Shown here: positions 32,925-41,600 of the stretch, one piece after another
Layout: each line of letters opens with the position of its first letter
How positions within the stretch are numbered: position 1 is the stretch's first letter
NCBI GenBank assembly: GCA_024741835.1
Contig: JAENRP010000361.1
Span: forward strand, 1 to 42,284
Direction of reading: 5' to 3'
DNA from: Diplocarpon mali
Lineage: Eukaryota > Ascomycota > Leotiomycetes > Helotiales > Drepanopezizaceae
DNA length: 42,284 nucleotides
Program-made: the position numbers and the translations under genes
The notes under the pieces: generated by a model
Told to the model about the DNA's origin: nothing
Seen by the model: only the letters and a program-made list of their open reading frames with translations
The model's database searches: none

Positions 32925-33045
32925 TATAGGTATAAAGGTACTATCTCAATTATACAGAGATAGATAGACATTATAATAGATTCTTTTTGATAATAAGTAC
33001 TTAACTATATTTATGTGAATATCGATTACCGGTATAGAACCTATA
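32925..33045 (+). repeat. Element B right LTR, second part
   Basis: 121 bp matching the end of the left LTR, preceded by the second ACATT copy (32920-32924) and followed by CTAAT (33046-33050). Confidence 0.95.
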
Positions 33046-34122
33046 CTAATAATAAAGAAGGCTACTGCGCGGACCGCCGCCTCCCTATTTTACTAATATA
33101 TCTAGAGGTTTAAAGGGAGCCCTTTTACTATTACTAGCGATTAAGGACCTTAGTTTATCTCCGATTTTATAAATGAGTTATTAATGCTAGCGCAGGTCAA
33201 GCTCTAGCTATCGACCTCCGAATACGCTTAAACGGACGGATAGATTAAGATTATTAATCAAATAATTAATATACGACTACGCCCTTTTATCAACTACTTT
33301 TAAGACGATTAGGCCGACTTACTCCTTGCTATAGATACTACCGGCGCCGCTTGCCCGAATGAGTCAACTGGCCTCTCCCTTTTCATAGTCGATTATAGCT
33401 ATGAACCTCGCTTGGATTTTGACTGGACCGCCTATACTATTAAGCACTTAAGCGCTTAGGAGAAGCTAAATAGGAAAGAAGCGCAAGCATAGGCCAAAAG
33501 AATCGATAAAGCAGTCCAGTTTGCTTGAGAATCTATGCTAGTAGCTTAAGAGAGATAATCCAAATAAGCAAATAAAAAGCGACGCTAACCCGACTTCGGC
33601 CTAGGAGACTTAGTATATATTATAAAGAGAGCTTGGAAAATAGACTGACCCTTTAATAAACTCGACTTCCCTATTGTAGGCCCCTTTAAAATCATTAGCC
33701 TAATCTACTACTCTTATAAGGTAGACCTACCTCTGTCTTATTAAATATGTAATATCTTTTATGCTGATAGACTAAGGAAAGCCGCTAATAACCTCTTACC
33801 TAGGTAGATTAACCTATTGGTAGAACCTATTATTATCGACACCTATTTAGAATAGGAAGTCGACTAAATCTTAGCGTCTGATATATAGCAGAAGTAACTC
33901 TATTATAAAGTTAGCTAAGTAGGATAGGATCCTAACGATTAATAGTACCTTGCTAACAACTTTAAGAATGCGGCTATACTGCTTAAGAAGTTCCACTCCG
34001 ACTACCCTGACGCCTCTAGGCCCCTGGCGAGATTATAGACCTAGCTAGAAGCCGCCTCTAAAGACGAACTCAACCTAGACCACTTGTTAGATAATGCCCT
34101 TAAGAACGAAGGTTATTACTAA
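33046..34122 (+). pseudogene. pol: Element A pol part 2: integrase C-terminal half and chromodomain
   Basis: It continues the integrase core cut at 15357. Visible are KKATARTAASLF, KGSPFTITSD and PXFISDFINELLMLAQVKL, then LSTSEYA, DG and INQIINIRLRP, which place the last catalytic residues near 33230-33280. A linker of the retroviral integrase C-terminal type follows (GPFKIISLIYYSYKVDLPL). From about 33850 a chromodomain is recognisable: E*EVD*ILASDI, LYYKVS*VG*DPND, NNFKNAAILLKKFHSDYP. Its aromatic-cage Trp codons have largely become stops. Chromodomains steer integration into heterochromatin, which suits this region. The frame ends at TAA 34120-34122. This phase equals that of part 1 once B is removed. 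Confidence 0.92.
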
Positions 34123-34253
34123 ATGCGCTAGCGATAACGGTAGATACCCTTATAACGATTTAACCTTAGTAGAGACTAGGAATAAAGCGCTAGATGCTAA
34201 TGCACCTATCTAGAACGTATAATAAAGACCACCCTCCCTTTGAACTATTCTTA

Positions 34254-34338
34254 TATTATGCAGAAAATAGGCTAAATATGCTAGTACACGCCCTAAGGTA
34301 TGGATTTATATTTTGGCCGAGCGGTATTATATATAATA
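34254..34338 (+). repeat. TRIM left LTR
   Basis: 85 bp, the more RIP-altered copy; it ends ATTATATATAATA where the right copy has ATTATGCACGATA. Confidence 0.9.
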
Positions 34339-34355
34339 GTTATAAGCCCTATAAG
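34339..34355 (+). other. TRIM primer-binding site
   Basis: GTTATAAGCCCTATAAG follows the left LTR without a gap and matches the D site GTTATAAGCCCTATGAG with one transition. Confidence 0.65.
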
Positions 34356-34552
34356 CGTAGCGATAAATCTTTTCGCATTCCTTTTGCGCGAGGTTTAGCC
34401 GACTTTTCTTGCTTTAAAGTTCTATTAGTAAACCACTTTTCAAAGAATTCGGCAATGATTTTACTCGGTTTCGATTGCATTAATAGAAGTTTCGATAGAT
34501 TCGAGTAAAACGACCTTTAATATATAGCTAAAGAAAAATGTATTCCAGCCTT

Positions 34553-34656
34553 CCGACTACCTATTTCCTATTAGCTTAGTGGTTAATGCGCTATATTTAC
34601 GCTACTATAGACTGGGCTAGTACTTAGGCCGTCGGAAAAACTGTTCTTCCGGCGAC
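34553..34656 (+). ncRNA. Possible structured, tRNA-like RNA segment inside the TRIM
   Basis: CCGAC (34553-34557) can pair with GTCGG (34631-34635), and CCTA just inside with TAGG. Between them lies TAGCTTAGTGG (34572-34582), a match to the Pol III A box TRGCNNARNNGG, and CTATA...TATAG. A B box is not convincing. A further hairpin can form downstream (GTCGGAA with TTCCGG-CGAC). It may be a packaging or priming structure, or a decayed tRNA-derived part. Confidence 0.3.
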
Positions 34657-34666
34657 CTAGGGGGTA

Positions 34667-34751
34667 TATTGTATAGAAAATAGGCTAAATATGCTAATAC
34701 ATGCCCTAAGGTGTGGATTCACATTTTGGCCGAGCGGTATTATGCACGATA
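34667..34751 (+). repeat. TRIM right LTR
   Basis: The 85-bp partner of the left LTR, with the better preserved 3' end. Confidence 0.9.
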
Positions 34752-34756
34752 TCTTA

Positions 34757-34936
34757 TGATTCACCGCCTTACTACTTGCTATTCTTTACTATTCTATTCC
34801 TTTATTCTTAGTTCTACGCTAGTACTTCTGCCTAGATCTATTCCCTTATAAATACTTCTCCTTTCTACTACCTTTGCTTTGCTTTTATAAATTAATCAAC
34901 TCGCTCTTTTGACCTACTGCCCTGCCGCTATATACT
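34757..34936 (+). promoter_or_regulatory. CT-rich, TATA-containing leader upstream of ORF3
   Basis: After the TRIM the plus strand is pyrimidine-rich (34760-34880, e.g. CTTCTCCTTTCTACTACC). TATAAATT occurs at 34886-34893, about 45 bp before the inferred ORF3 start. This resembles a small fungal promoter and would let ORF3 be expressed apart from gag-pol. RIP enriches TA, so the TATA alone is weak evidence. Confidence 0.35.
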
Positions 34937-36190
34937 ATATTATCGAATTGAACTACTTAACCAACTATTACTATAAGCGAACTAACGAACAACCCTCTTC
35001 CCTTTAACGATAAGACTACTACGCCTGCTATCGCACCTACCGACTCCCTTAATACGTAAGACGATTTTATAATTAGAGTCGATAATGCTATAGCCTTCCT
35101 AATAGAAGAGGACCCTATGCAGGCTGCCCTTGCTTAACGGCTAATGGACGACTAACCTACGACGCTAACTAGGCTAGCTAGAAATACCTCTTCCCCCTCG
35201 GCTATAAGTAATACAAATAGCAAATCTAAGAGCGACGAAGACGATGAACCTACGGCCTTGCTATCACTGACGCCCTTCCTATTTATAGACGAAGACAATG
35301 AACCTATCGCCTTACTATTACCGACCCCTCTCCCATTTAGAAATAGTGCTACCCTTAGCAAGAAGGTTCCTCTCGACTAGCTTTGCGATAAGTTAAAGAA
35401 CGAAAACGATAAAGACGACCGACCTACGCCTATTAAGATAAAGAGGGATAGCACGCCGATAAAGAGAAAGGATAGCGCAATAATTCGAGAGTTGCGACCT
35501 AGTAAGTTGAGGCTATTAAGGAATAACCTTTAAAGATAGTTATACTAAAATATCTCTAACTAAGGCGAGACGTAGGTCAACCTAAGGCCTGCTAGATTCA
35601 AAGCATTAAAGTAGCACATTTAGAAGATAGTTGTAAAGGCTGCGCAAAGCGAGGAACGCCTGCTTGCTAATATCGATAAGGTGGTCGCAAAGATCGAAGC
35701 CAAAGGAGGAACTTTCATATAAGGTAGGCATATAGTCTTTATTATACTATTTAAGGTAGTCGAGTTTAATCGCCTATATAACGATCTTAACGAATAATCT
35801 TATGAATTAAAGGCCTTGCGCGCTAAAGTAGAGGAGGACGAGCTAAAGCTTAAGATATTGTAAAACGAGAATAACAAGCTATAATAGCAAGTCGCTACTT
35901 GTGCTATTATATAGAAGAGGAAGGCTACTCCTACTACTACTACTAGCACCCTTGCTAAATGCCAAAAGTCGAATCAGATGGATTGGCTAAAGCAAATATG
36001 CGAAAATCAATAATAATATTATGATCTCAAAGACCCTTGCGACCGAAAGCTGATTAGTGCGTTTAATAATCTTAATAAACTAATTGAGACTGCTATTAAG
36101 ACTATCAGATCAGAAGGGGATCTAGCGAATAAAAAGATAAAGGGCTTTATTAATAGGGCTGAGTATAGGATTATATACGACTTCATTTAA
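34937..36190 (+). pseudogene. ORF3 of element A: coiled-coil protein of unknown function
   Basis: One phase runs about 415 codons from 34937 (ATA, probably a mutated ATG, before LSN) to the TAA GAG TAG near 36188, with no frameshift. It is interrupted by roughly 20 TAA/TAG codons plus a TGA near the start. The N-terminal part is acidic and Ser/Pro-rich (ISNTNSKSKSDEDDEPTALL, repeated as FIDEDNEPIALLLPTPLPF). A basic centre follows (PIKIKRDSTPIKRKDSAI). Then comes a long helical region with heptads: LYNDLNE, YELKALRAKVEEDELKLKI, NENNKL. The C terminus has LISAFNNLNKLIETAIKTI and IKGFINRAEYRIIYDF. There is no signal peptide, membrane segment, Cys cluster or known enzyme motif. It sits after the chromodomain and before the polypurine tract, where other elements carry env or accessory genes. 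The function is unknown. Confidence 0.65.
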
Positions 36191-36220
36191 GAGTAGGTCG
36201 AGATAAGGGCACTTCGCTTC

Positions 36221-36237
36221 TTAAAAGGGGAGGGTAA
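36221..36237 (+). other. Polypurine tract of element A
   Basis: TTAAAAGGGGAGGGTAA directly precedes the 3' LTR and fixes A's plus orientation. Confidence 0.8.
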
Positions 36238-36495
36238 TATTACAGTTGTATTAAGGAACTGTCAAAGCACCTGCGACTAATATAGTAGATGCGACGTCTT
36301 ATAGTCATACCTTTCCTTTAATAGGCAGAATATAAGTAGTTGGTAAAAATCGACCTTTCTAGGTCTTAGGCTAAGGAGGCATATTAAGGGAGAGGTTTGC
36401 TACTTTGTATACACTCCTTAGCTTTGAATTCTATACGATTTGGCAGCCTTGATCTCAGTGAGTTTATCGACTTATGCCTTGCTTCCGCCGTCACA
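36238..36495 (+). repeat. Element A 3' LTR
   Basis: A 258-bp partner of 10311-10568. It starts TATTACAGTTG, ends CCGCCGTCACA, and is followed by ATTAC (36496-36500). Confidence 0.95.
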
Positions 36496-36500
36496 ATTAC

Positions 36501-38232
36501 TATTCCTTTCTAGCTGCTAATAATAAAGTATCGACTAATAATAAGTTATTAAAGCTATTAGAAGCTAAGAGCCTATTAAGGTATTAGCTAATATATAGAA
36601 GATTCGCACATTTAAGGCTAGAGAAATTAAAAGGCCTATATAAGGTCTTAACCTTAAAACAGATGATCTAAGTATTAAAGGATCGCTTAATATATTAAAT
36701 TTATAAGCTAATAAAACTTTAAAATCGAATATAAATTAAGCTTAATTTATAAAAAGATTTAATACTAGCACTAATATCTATTAATACTACTAGACTATTT
36801 ATAACCTTAATTAAAGGAAATAATTGGTTTTCTTAAATAGTAGATAACTCTACTTAATAAATATAGACCATTTGCGCTAAGATTAAATTTAAGCTTATAA
36901 AAAAGGTAGAAACTTAAAAAGTGATAAAGGAACGCTAGACTTAGTTAAAGCTAATATCTATTAAGTCTAATAATACATTAGAGATTAGGGTAAAGCTTAA
37001 CGAATAGGTAAAATAAAGAGTTTATTATAAACTAATTATAATATATAAAGGTTTCTATTAGAATAGTATCGCTAAGCGAATCATTTAATAAGTAAAGACT
37101 GACTATTATACTTTATTATAAGATGCTAACTTACTATTAGAATTCTAGGACCTTGCAATTAAAGTAGATATATACTTGTAAAATAGAATAGGTAAAAGAC
37201 TAATAGTGAATAGTATTTAAATATCGCTATATAAGGCATATTTTAGATAGAAATTAAGCTTAAATTATATTTATATTTTTAAAAGCGTTTACTACTCTTA
37301 TTTTAGCCTAAAGTCTTAGCCCGCGGGTATAAAGAGTAAGAAGCTAATAAACTAAGGTAAAGAGTATATATTTATTAAATATATTAAATAGATAATAAAG
37401 TAATAGATAGTATATATATTAGATTTAAAGTAAGTAATCACATTTTTAATAATTAAGTTTAACGAATCTTAAAATAAGGGGGAGCTATCTTTGAAACTCT
37501 ATATACTTAGAGATTTGCAAAGTATACCACTTGATAGTAATACTATTAAGCTAAACTAATAATTCCTTTCTCTTAGCTTAAGTATATTAAGCGCACTTGC
37601 TAATCGACGACCTGCTAATTGCCTAAAGGCCGAATAGACTATTCCTATTATCTGCGAACTGCCTTAAGTATAAAACAACTTCGATATTATTATCCCTTTA
37701 ATTAAAGCACCTATAGTAAAGGATATTCCTAAAATAGGTATAAGTAATAATAAGCCTCTACTATTAGAAAGCGGTTCCTTAGATAATAAGCCTATAGAAC
37801 CTATAGTCGAACCTATGCCTATAAAGAGGAATAGAGACTTAGAATTAAAAGATAATTTAAACGAACGCGAGTCTAAGTATATCTAAGCTATAATAGCGCA
37901 TAGGATCTTCAAGCTTGAACTTTAATAAAGCTTCGATAAAGATAATGCGTTCCTAGCCGTTAGGAAGATAATGAAAATCTCTCTTTTAAAGATATACGAT
38001 AAAGCTATTAACAATCTGGAGAATAGAGTAGTATAAAATAAGGTATTTTAAGAGGAGATAAGTTCTTTTATTACAAATGGTATATAGATAGAGGAACTAA
38101 TGCTAAAAGACGTAAGCCTAGTTTTAATAAAGTGGGTCTTTATAATTAAAATATATATAGATAGGACCTTAGAATATTATAAAGTAAGGCTTATAGCTAA
38201 GGGCTTCTTTTAATAGTATAAAGAAGACTACT
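36501..38232 (+). pseudogene. pol: Element E1 part 2: copia integrase and start of RT
   Basis: It continues E1 across the A insertion. The GAG_pre-integrase domain is at about 36560-36650 (IYRRFAHLRLEKLKG once stops are bridged). A degraded integrase follows to about 37500 with few clear motifs. The RT start is at about 38130-38220: KWVFIIKIYIDRTLEYYKVRL followed by IAKGFF, the copia 'KWVF.VK...G..ERYKARLVAKGF' signature. At 38232 homology to E2 stops abruptly where E2's LTR begins, so the remaining RT and RNase H of E1 must lie beyond E2, outside the window. The whole segment is the reverse complement of 40002-41740. Confidence 0.85.
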
Positions 38233-38322
38233 ATTGAGCTTAAGTAAGTCGGCGCAGTAGGTAACAGAGGCTTCTAAAGGTCAATAGTCGATATATTGGT
38301 AAGAGTTAAGGAAGGAAGGTTA
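38232..38322 (-). repeat. Probable 3' LTR of E2
   Basis: Starts TATTGAGCTTAAG (from TG...) exactly where E1 homology ends, and ends GGTTA before a reversed polypurine tract (38323-38335, AAAGAAAGGGG on the minus strand). At 91 bp it is short, and no second LTR is in the window to confirm it. Confidence 0.45.
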
Positions 38323-38335
38323 CCCCTTTCTTTCC

Positions 38336-38667
38336 TATAGCTATATACGTATTAATATCCTATTGACTAAGCAATAGGGTTATATAATAATATATTAGAG
38401 TAATAGCTATATTACCTATCTTAATACCTTTACTTAGACCTTATTCCGATTGACCTATAGTTGGGAAAATAATAACTATCCTTTTGCGCTAATCCAACTT
38501 TTAAGTATCTCTTTAAATTAAAAACAATCAATTAATAGCAACCTCTATTGAAATTACCAAACTCCACTTGCAAAGCGGGACTAGGAGTCAATTTTCCTAA
38601 AAGCGTTCCTTTATAAGACTATGTGACTTGACTCGCGGTCCAGGCCCGGGAGTTGTCCTTAAGCCTA
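38336..38667 (-). other. E2 3' UTR with two palindrome copies
   Basis: No ORF is visible. Palindrome copies lie at 38566-38588 (ACTTGCAAAGCGGG...GAGT) and 38631-38653 (ACTCGCGG, loop TCCAGGC, CCGGGAGT). The second folds into an eight-position stem with one mismatch. Their spacing, 65 bp, is not a multiple of three, unlike the copies in coding regions. Confidence 0.7.
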
Positions 38668-41600
38668 TTAAGTCCTTACTATCTTTTGCAACCTTAGTAT
38701 ATCTTTAAATGCTTTGAACTTTGCAACTATCTTTAATAGCTTTGTAAATCCATCTGCTACTATTCGATCGGTTAGGATATAGGTAATCGATAACTTATTC
38801 TTTATAATAAGGTTGCGGATAAAGTAGTAGGTAATATTAATATATTTCGATTGCTTATATAAGTGTGGATTCTTTATAAGTATAATCGCTCTTATATTAT
38901 TTACTTAAAGATTAATACAGTTCTTATCTTATCTAATATACTTAGCGAAACCTATATCTTTTAGAACTTAAGCGATTTATAATCCTTACTTACAATTTGA
39001 TAATATTAATATATATTCGGCCTTAATACTTATAGTAGCTACTGATTTCTACTTCCTACTTCCTTATAATATAGGTCTACTATATAGTACTACTACGCTT
39101 TTAAATACACTTTTCCAACCTTTTATATTTGCCTAATTAGAATTAATAAATACCTTAAGCTTTATACTTATATATTTTATTAGTTTATATCTTACCTTTT
39201 ATATGATTATTGATTAAAGGTACCTTTTAAGTCACTTAATTGCATTCTTATATTAAATCGTCGGATCCTTTAAGTTCTAACTAAATTGCTTAATAATAAA
39301 GGCGATATCTGGTCTTATATATACTATAGTATATATAATTGCTTTAATATCCTATTAGTACTTTTTCAGATTTCCTTTCTACTTATTTTTATTAATAAGC
39401 TTTAACTTATTATACTTTCCTTTAATTAAAGTATACTTTAGCTTAAAGTTGGAAGTATAAGTGGAAAGTCCTATTCGGTCTAGGATCTTTTTAATATATT
39501 GCTCTTAGTTTAATTAGAGTTCTTAAGTAGAGCGGTTCCTTATAATGCAGATACTAAGGATCTTATTAATTCCCCTTAGATCCTTGGTATTGAAACATTT
39601 TCAAATAGTTATAAAGAACTAATCTAATTAAGTAATTGTTTTTATAGCTATAGCAATATTATAAATATATAATAGCAACTTAATTTTACGCTTAATATAA
39701 GTAAATAGATAAGGGTTAGTTAGGCTTTAAATGAATCCCATTTCTATTAAAGCAAAGCTATATAAAAGGTTTTAATCATAGGCTGATTACTTAAGCTTAT
39801 AAATACTGCGGAGTATATAAAGAGAGTGGCTAGCATATATAGGAATACCATTAGGTTAAGAAAGAAAAATCCGTTCCTTTATAGTTACTTTAGTAAATGC
39901 ATTTTTAATATTATACTATTTGCATTTAAGGTCCTTAGCGGCTACTATCGCTATAAATATGCAAAGGGTATTTATATGAACTATTGGCGCAAATGTATTA
40001 AAGTAGTCTTTTCTATATTATTAAAAGAAGCCCCTAGCTATAAGCCTTGCCTTATAATATTCTAGAGTCTTATTTACATATATCTTAATAGTAAAGACCC
40101 ACTTTCTTAATACTAGGTTTATATCCTTTAGCGTTAGTTCCTCTATTTATATACCATTTGTAATAAGAGAGCTTATCTCCTCTTAGATTGCTTTATTCTA
40201 TATTGCTCTATTCTCTAGATCATTAATAGCTTTATTATACGTCTTTAAAAGAGAGATTTTCATTATCTCCTTAGCGGCTAAGAACGCATTATCTTTATCG
40301 AAGCTCTATTAAAGTTCGAGCTTATAGATCTTATACGCTATTATAGCCTAGATACGCTTAGACTTGCGTTTATTTAAAGTATCCTTTAATTCTAGGTCTC
40401 TATTCCTTTTTAAAGGCGTAAGTTCGGCTATAGGTTCTATAGGCTTATTATTTAAAGAACCGCTTTTTAGTAGTAGAGGCTCTTTATTACTTATACCTAT
40501 TTTAGGAATATCCTTTACTATAGGTACTTTAACTAAAGGGATAATAATATCGAAGTTATTTTATACTTAAGGCAGTTCGCAGATAATAGGAATAGTCTAT
40601 TCGGCCTTTAGGCGATTAGTAGGTCGTCGATCAATAGGTACGCTTGATATACTTAAGCTAAGAGAAAGGGGTTATTAGTTCGGCTTAATAGTATTACTAT
40701 TAAGTAGTATACCTTGCGAATCTTTAAGTATATAAAGCTTTAAGGATAGCTCTTTCTTATTTTAAGATTTATCGAATTTAACTATTAAGAATATAATTAC
40801 TTACCTTAGATCTGGTATATATATTATCTATTGCTTTATTATCTATTTAATATACTTAATAAATATATACTCTCTACCTTAGTCTATTAGCTTTTTACTC
40901 TTTATACCTATAGGCTAAGACTTTAGGCTGATATAAGAGTAGTAGACGCTTTTAAAGATGCAGATATAGTCTAGGCTTAGTTTTAATCCGAAATATACCT
41001 TATATAGCGATATTTAGGTACTATTAACTATTAGTCTACTACCTATTCTATTTTGCAAGTATACGTCTACCTTAATCGCAAGGTCTTAGAATTCTAGTAG
41101 TAAGTTAGTATTTTATAATAGAGCGTAATAATCAGTCTTTACTTATTAGATGCTTTGCTTAATAATGCTATTCTAATAGGAAGCTTTATATATTATAGTT
41201 AGTTTATAATAAACTCCTTATTTTACCTATTAATTAAGCTTTGCTTTAATCTTTAATATATTATCAGACCTAATAGCTATTAGCTTTAACTAGGTCTAGC
41301 GTTCCTCTATTACTTTTTAAGTTTCTAACTTTTTTATAAGCTTAGATTTAGTCCTAGTGTAAATGGTCTATATCTATTAAGTAGAGTTATTTACTATTTA
41401 AAAAAACTAATTAATTCCTTTAATTAAAGTTATAAATAGTTTAGTAATATTAATAAATATTAGTATTAGTATCGAATCTTTCTATAGATTAAGCTTAGTT
41501 TGCGTTCGATTTCGAAGTTTTATTAGCTTATAAATTCGGTATATTAAACGATCCTTTAATACTTAGATCTTCTACTTTAGGGTCGAGACCTTATATAGGC

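Larger units (their letters stand above)
15358..33045 (+). mobile_element. Element B: LTR element with gag and antisense ORF, no pol seen
   Basis: Bounded by LTRs that start TGTTGGTACGCAG (TATTAGTACGCAG on the right) and end ACCTATA, with CTAAT at 15353-15357 and 33046-33050. D is inserted in its interior and C in its right LTR. Without them B is about 4.6 kb: 299-bp LTRs, a plus-strand gag (16051-17913) and a convergent minus-strand ORF (25681 to at least 26315). I find no protease, RT or integrase in the about 4.0 kb of native interior. It is therefore best described as a non-autonomous, LARD-like derivative that would need enzymes from a relative. Strand is assigned from gag; neither a clear polypurine tract nor a clear primer site settles it. 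Confidence 0.85.
34254..34751 (+). mobile_element. TRIM-like miniature LTR element, 498 bp
   Basis: Two 85-bp direct repeats (34254-34338 and 34667-34751) start TATTATGCAG/TATTGTATAG and end ATGCACGATA, with the target duplication TCTTA at 34249-34253 and 34752-34756. Directly after the left repeat is GTTATAAGCCCTATAAG, the same half-tRNA-Met primer site as in C and D. CCTAGGGGGTA precedes the right repeat as polypurine tract. The 328-bp interior encodes no protein. The repeats differ by transitions. All hallmarks of a terminal-repeat retrotransposon in miniature are present. The LTR end resembles that of D (TGCACGATA), so a D-type copia is the likely source of enzymes. Confidence 0.85.
10311..36495 (+). 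mobile_element. Element A: Ty3/gypsy chromovirus, split by B and by a TRIM
   Basis: Two 258-bp LTRs (10311-10568 and 36238-36495) bound the element, with an ATTAC target duplication on both sides. The interior holds gag (10673 onward), protease to integrase (about 12530-15357, resuming at 33046), a chromodomain near 33850-34050, then an extra ORF (34937-36190) and a polypurine tract at the 3' LTR. Subtracting B (17693 bp with its TSD) and the TRIM-like element (503 bp with its TSD) leaves about 7.99 kb, longer than F because of the extra ORF. All coding parts carry RIP-type stops. Confidence 0.93.

Noticed and set aside
34194..34508. 104-codon plus-strand ORF overlapping the TRIM
   Set aside because: It begins in A's noncoding sequence, crosses the target duplication and the LTR, and has no domain; it is a chance ORF.
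34553..34635. A tRNA gene in the TRIM
   Set aside because: There is an A-box match but no convincing B box, no clean cloverleaf and no regular anticodon loop, so it is reported only as a possible structured segment.
35152..35361. 69-codon minus-strand ORF opposite ORF3
   Set aside because: It is a shadow of the Ser/Asp-rich part of ORF3. The plus strand has the longer phase with RIP-type stops.
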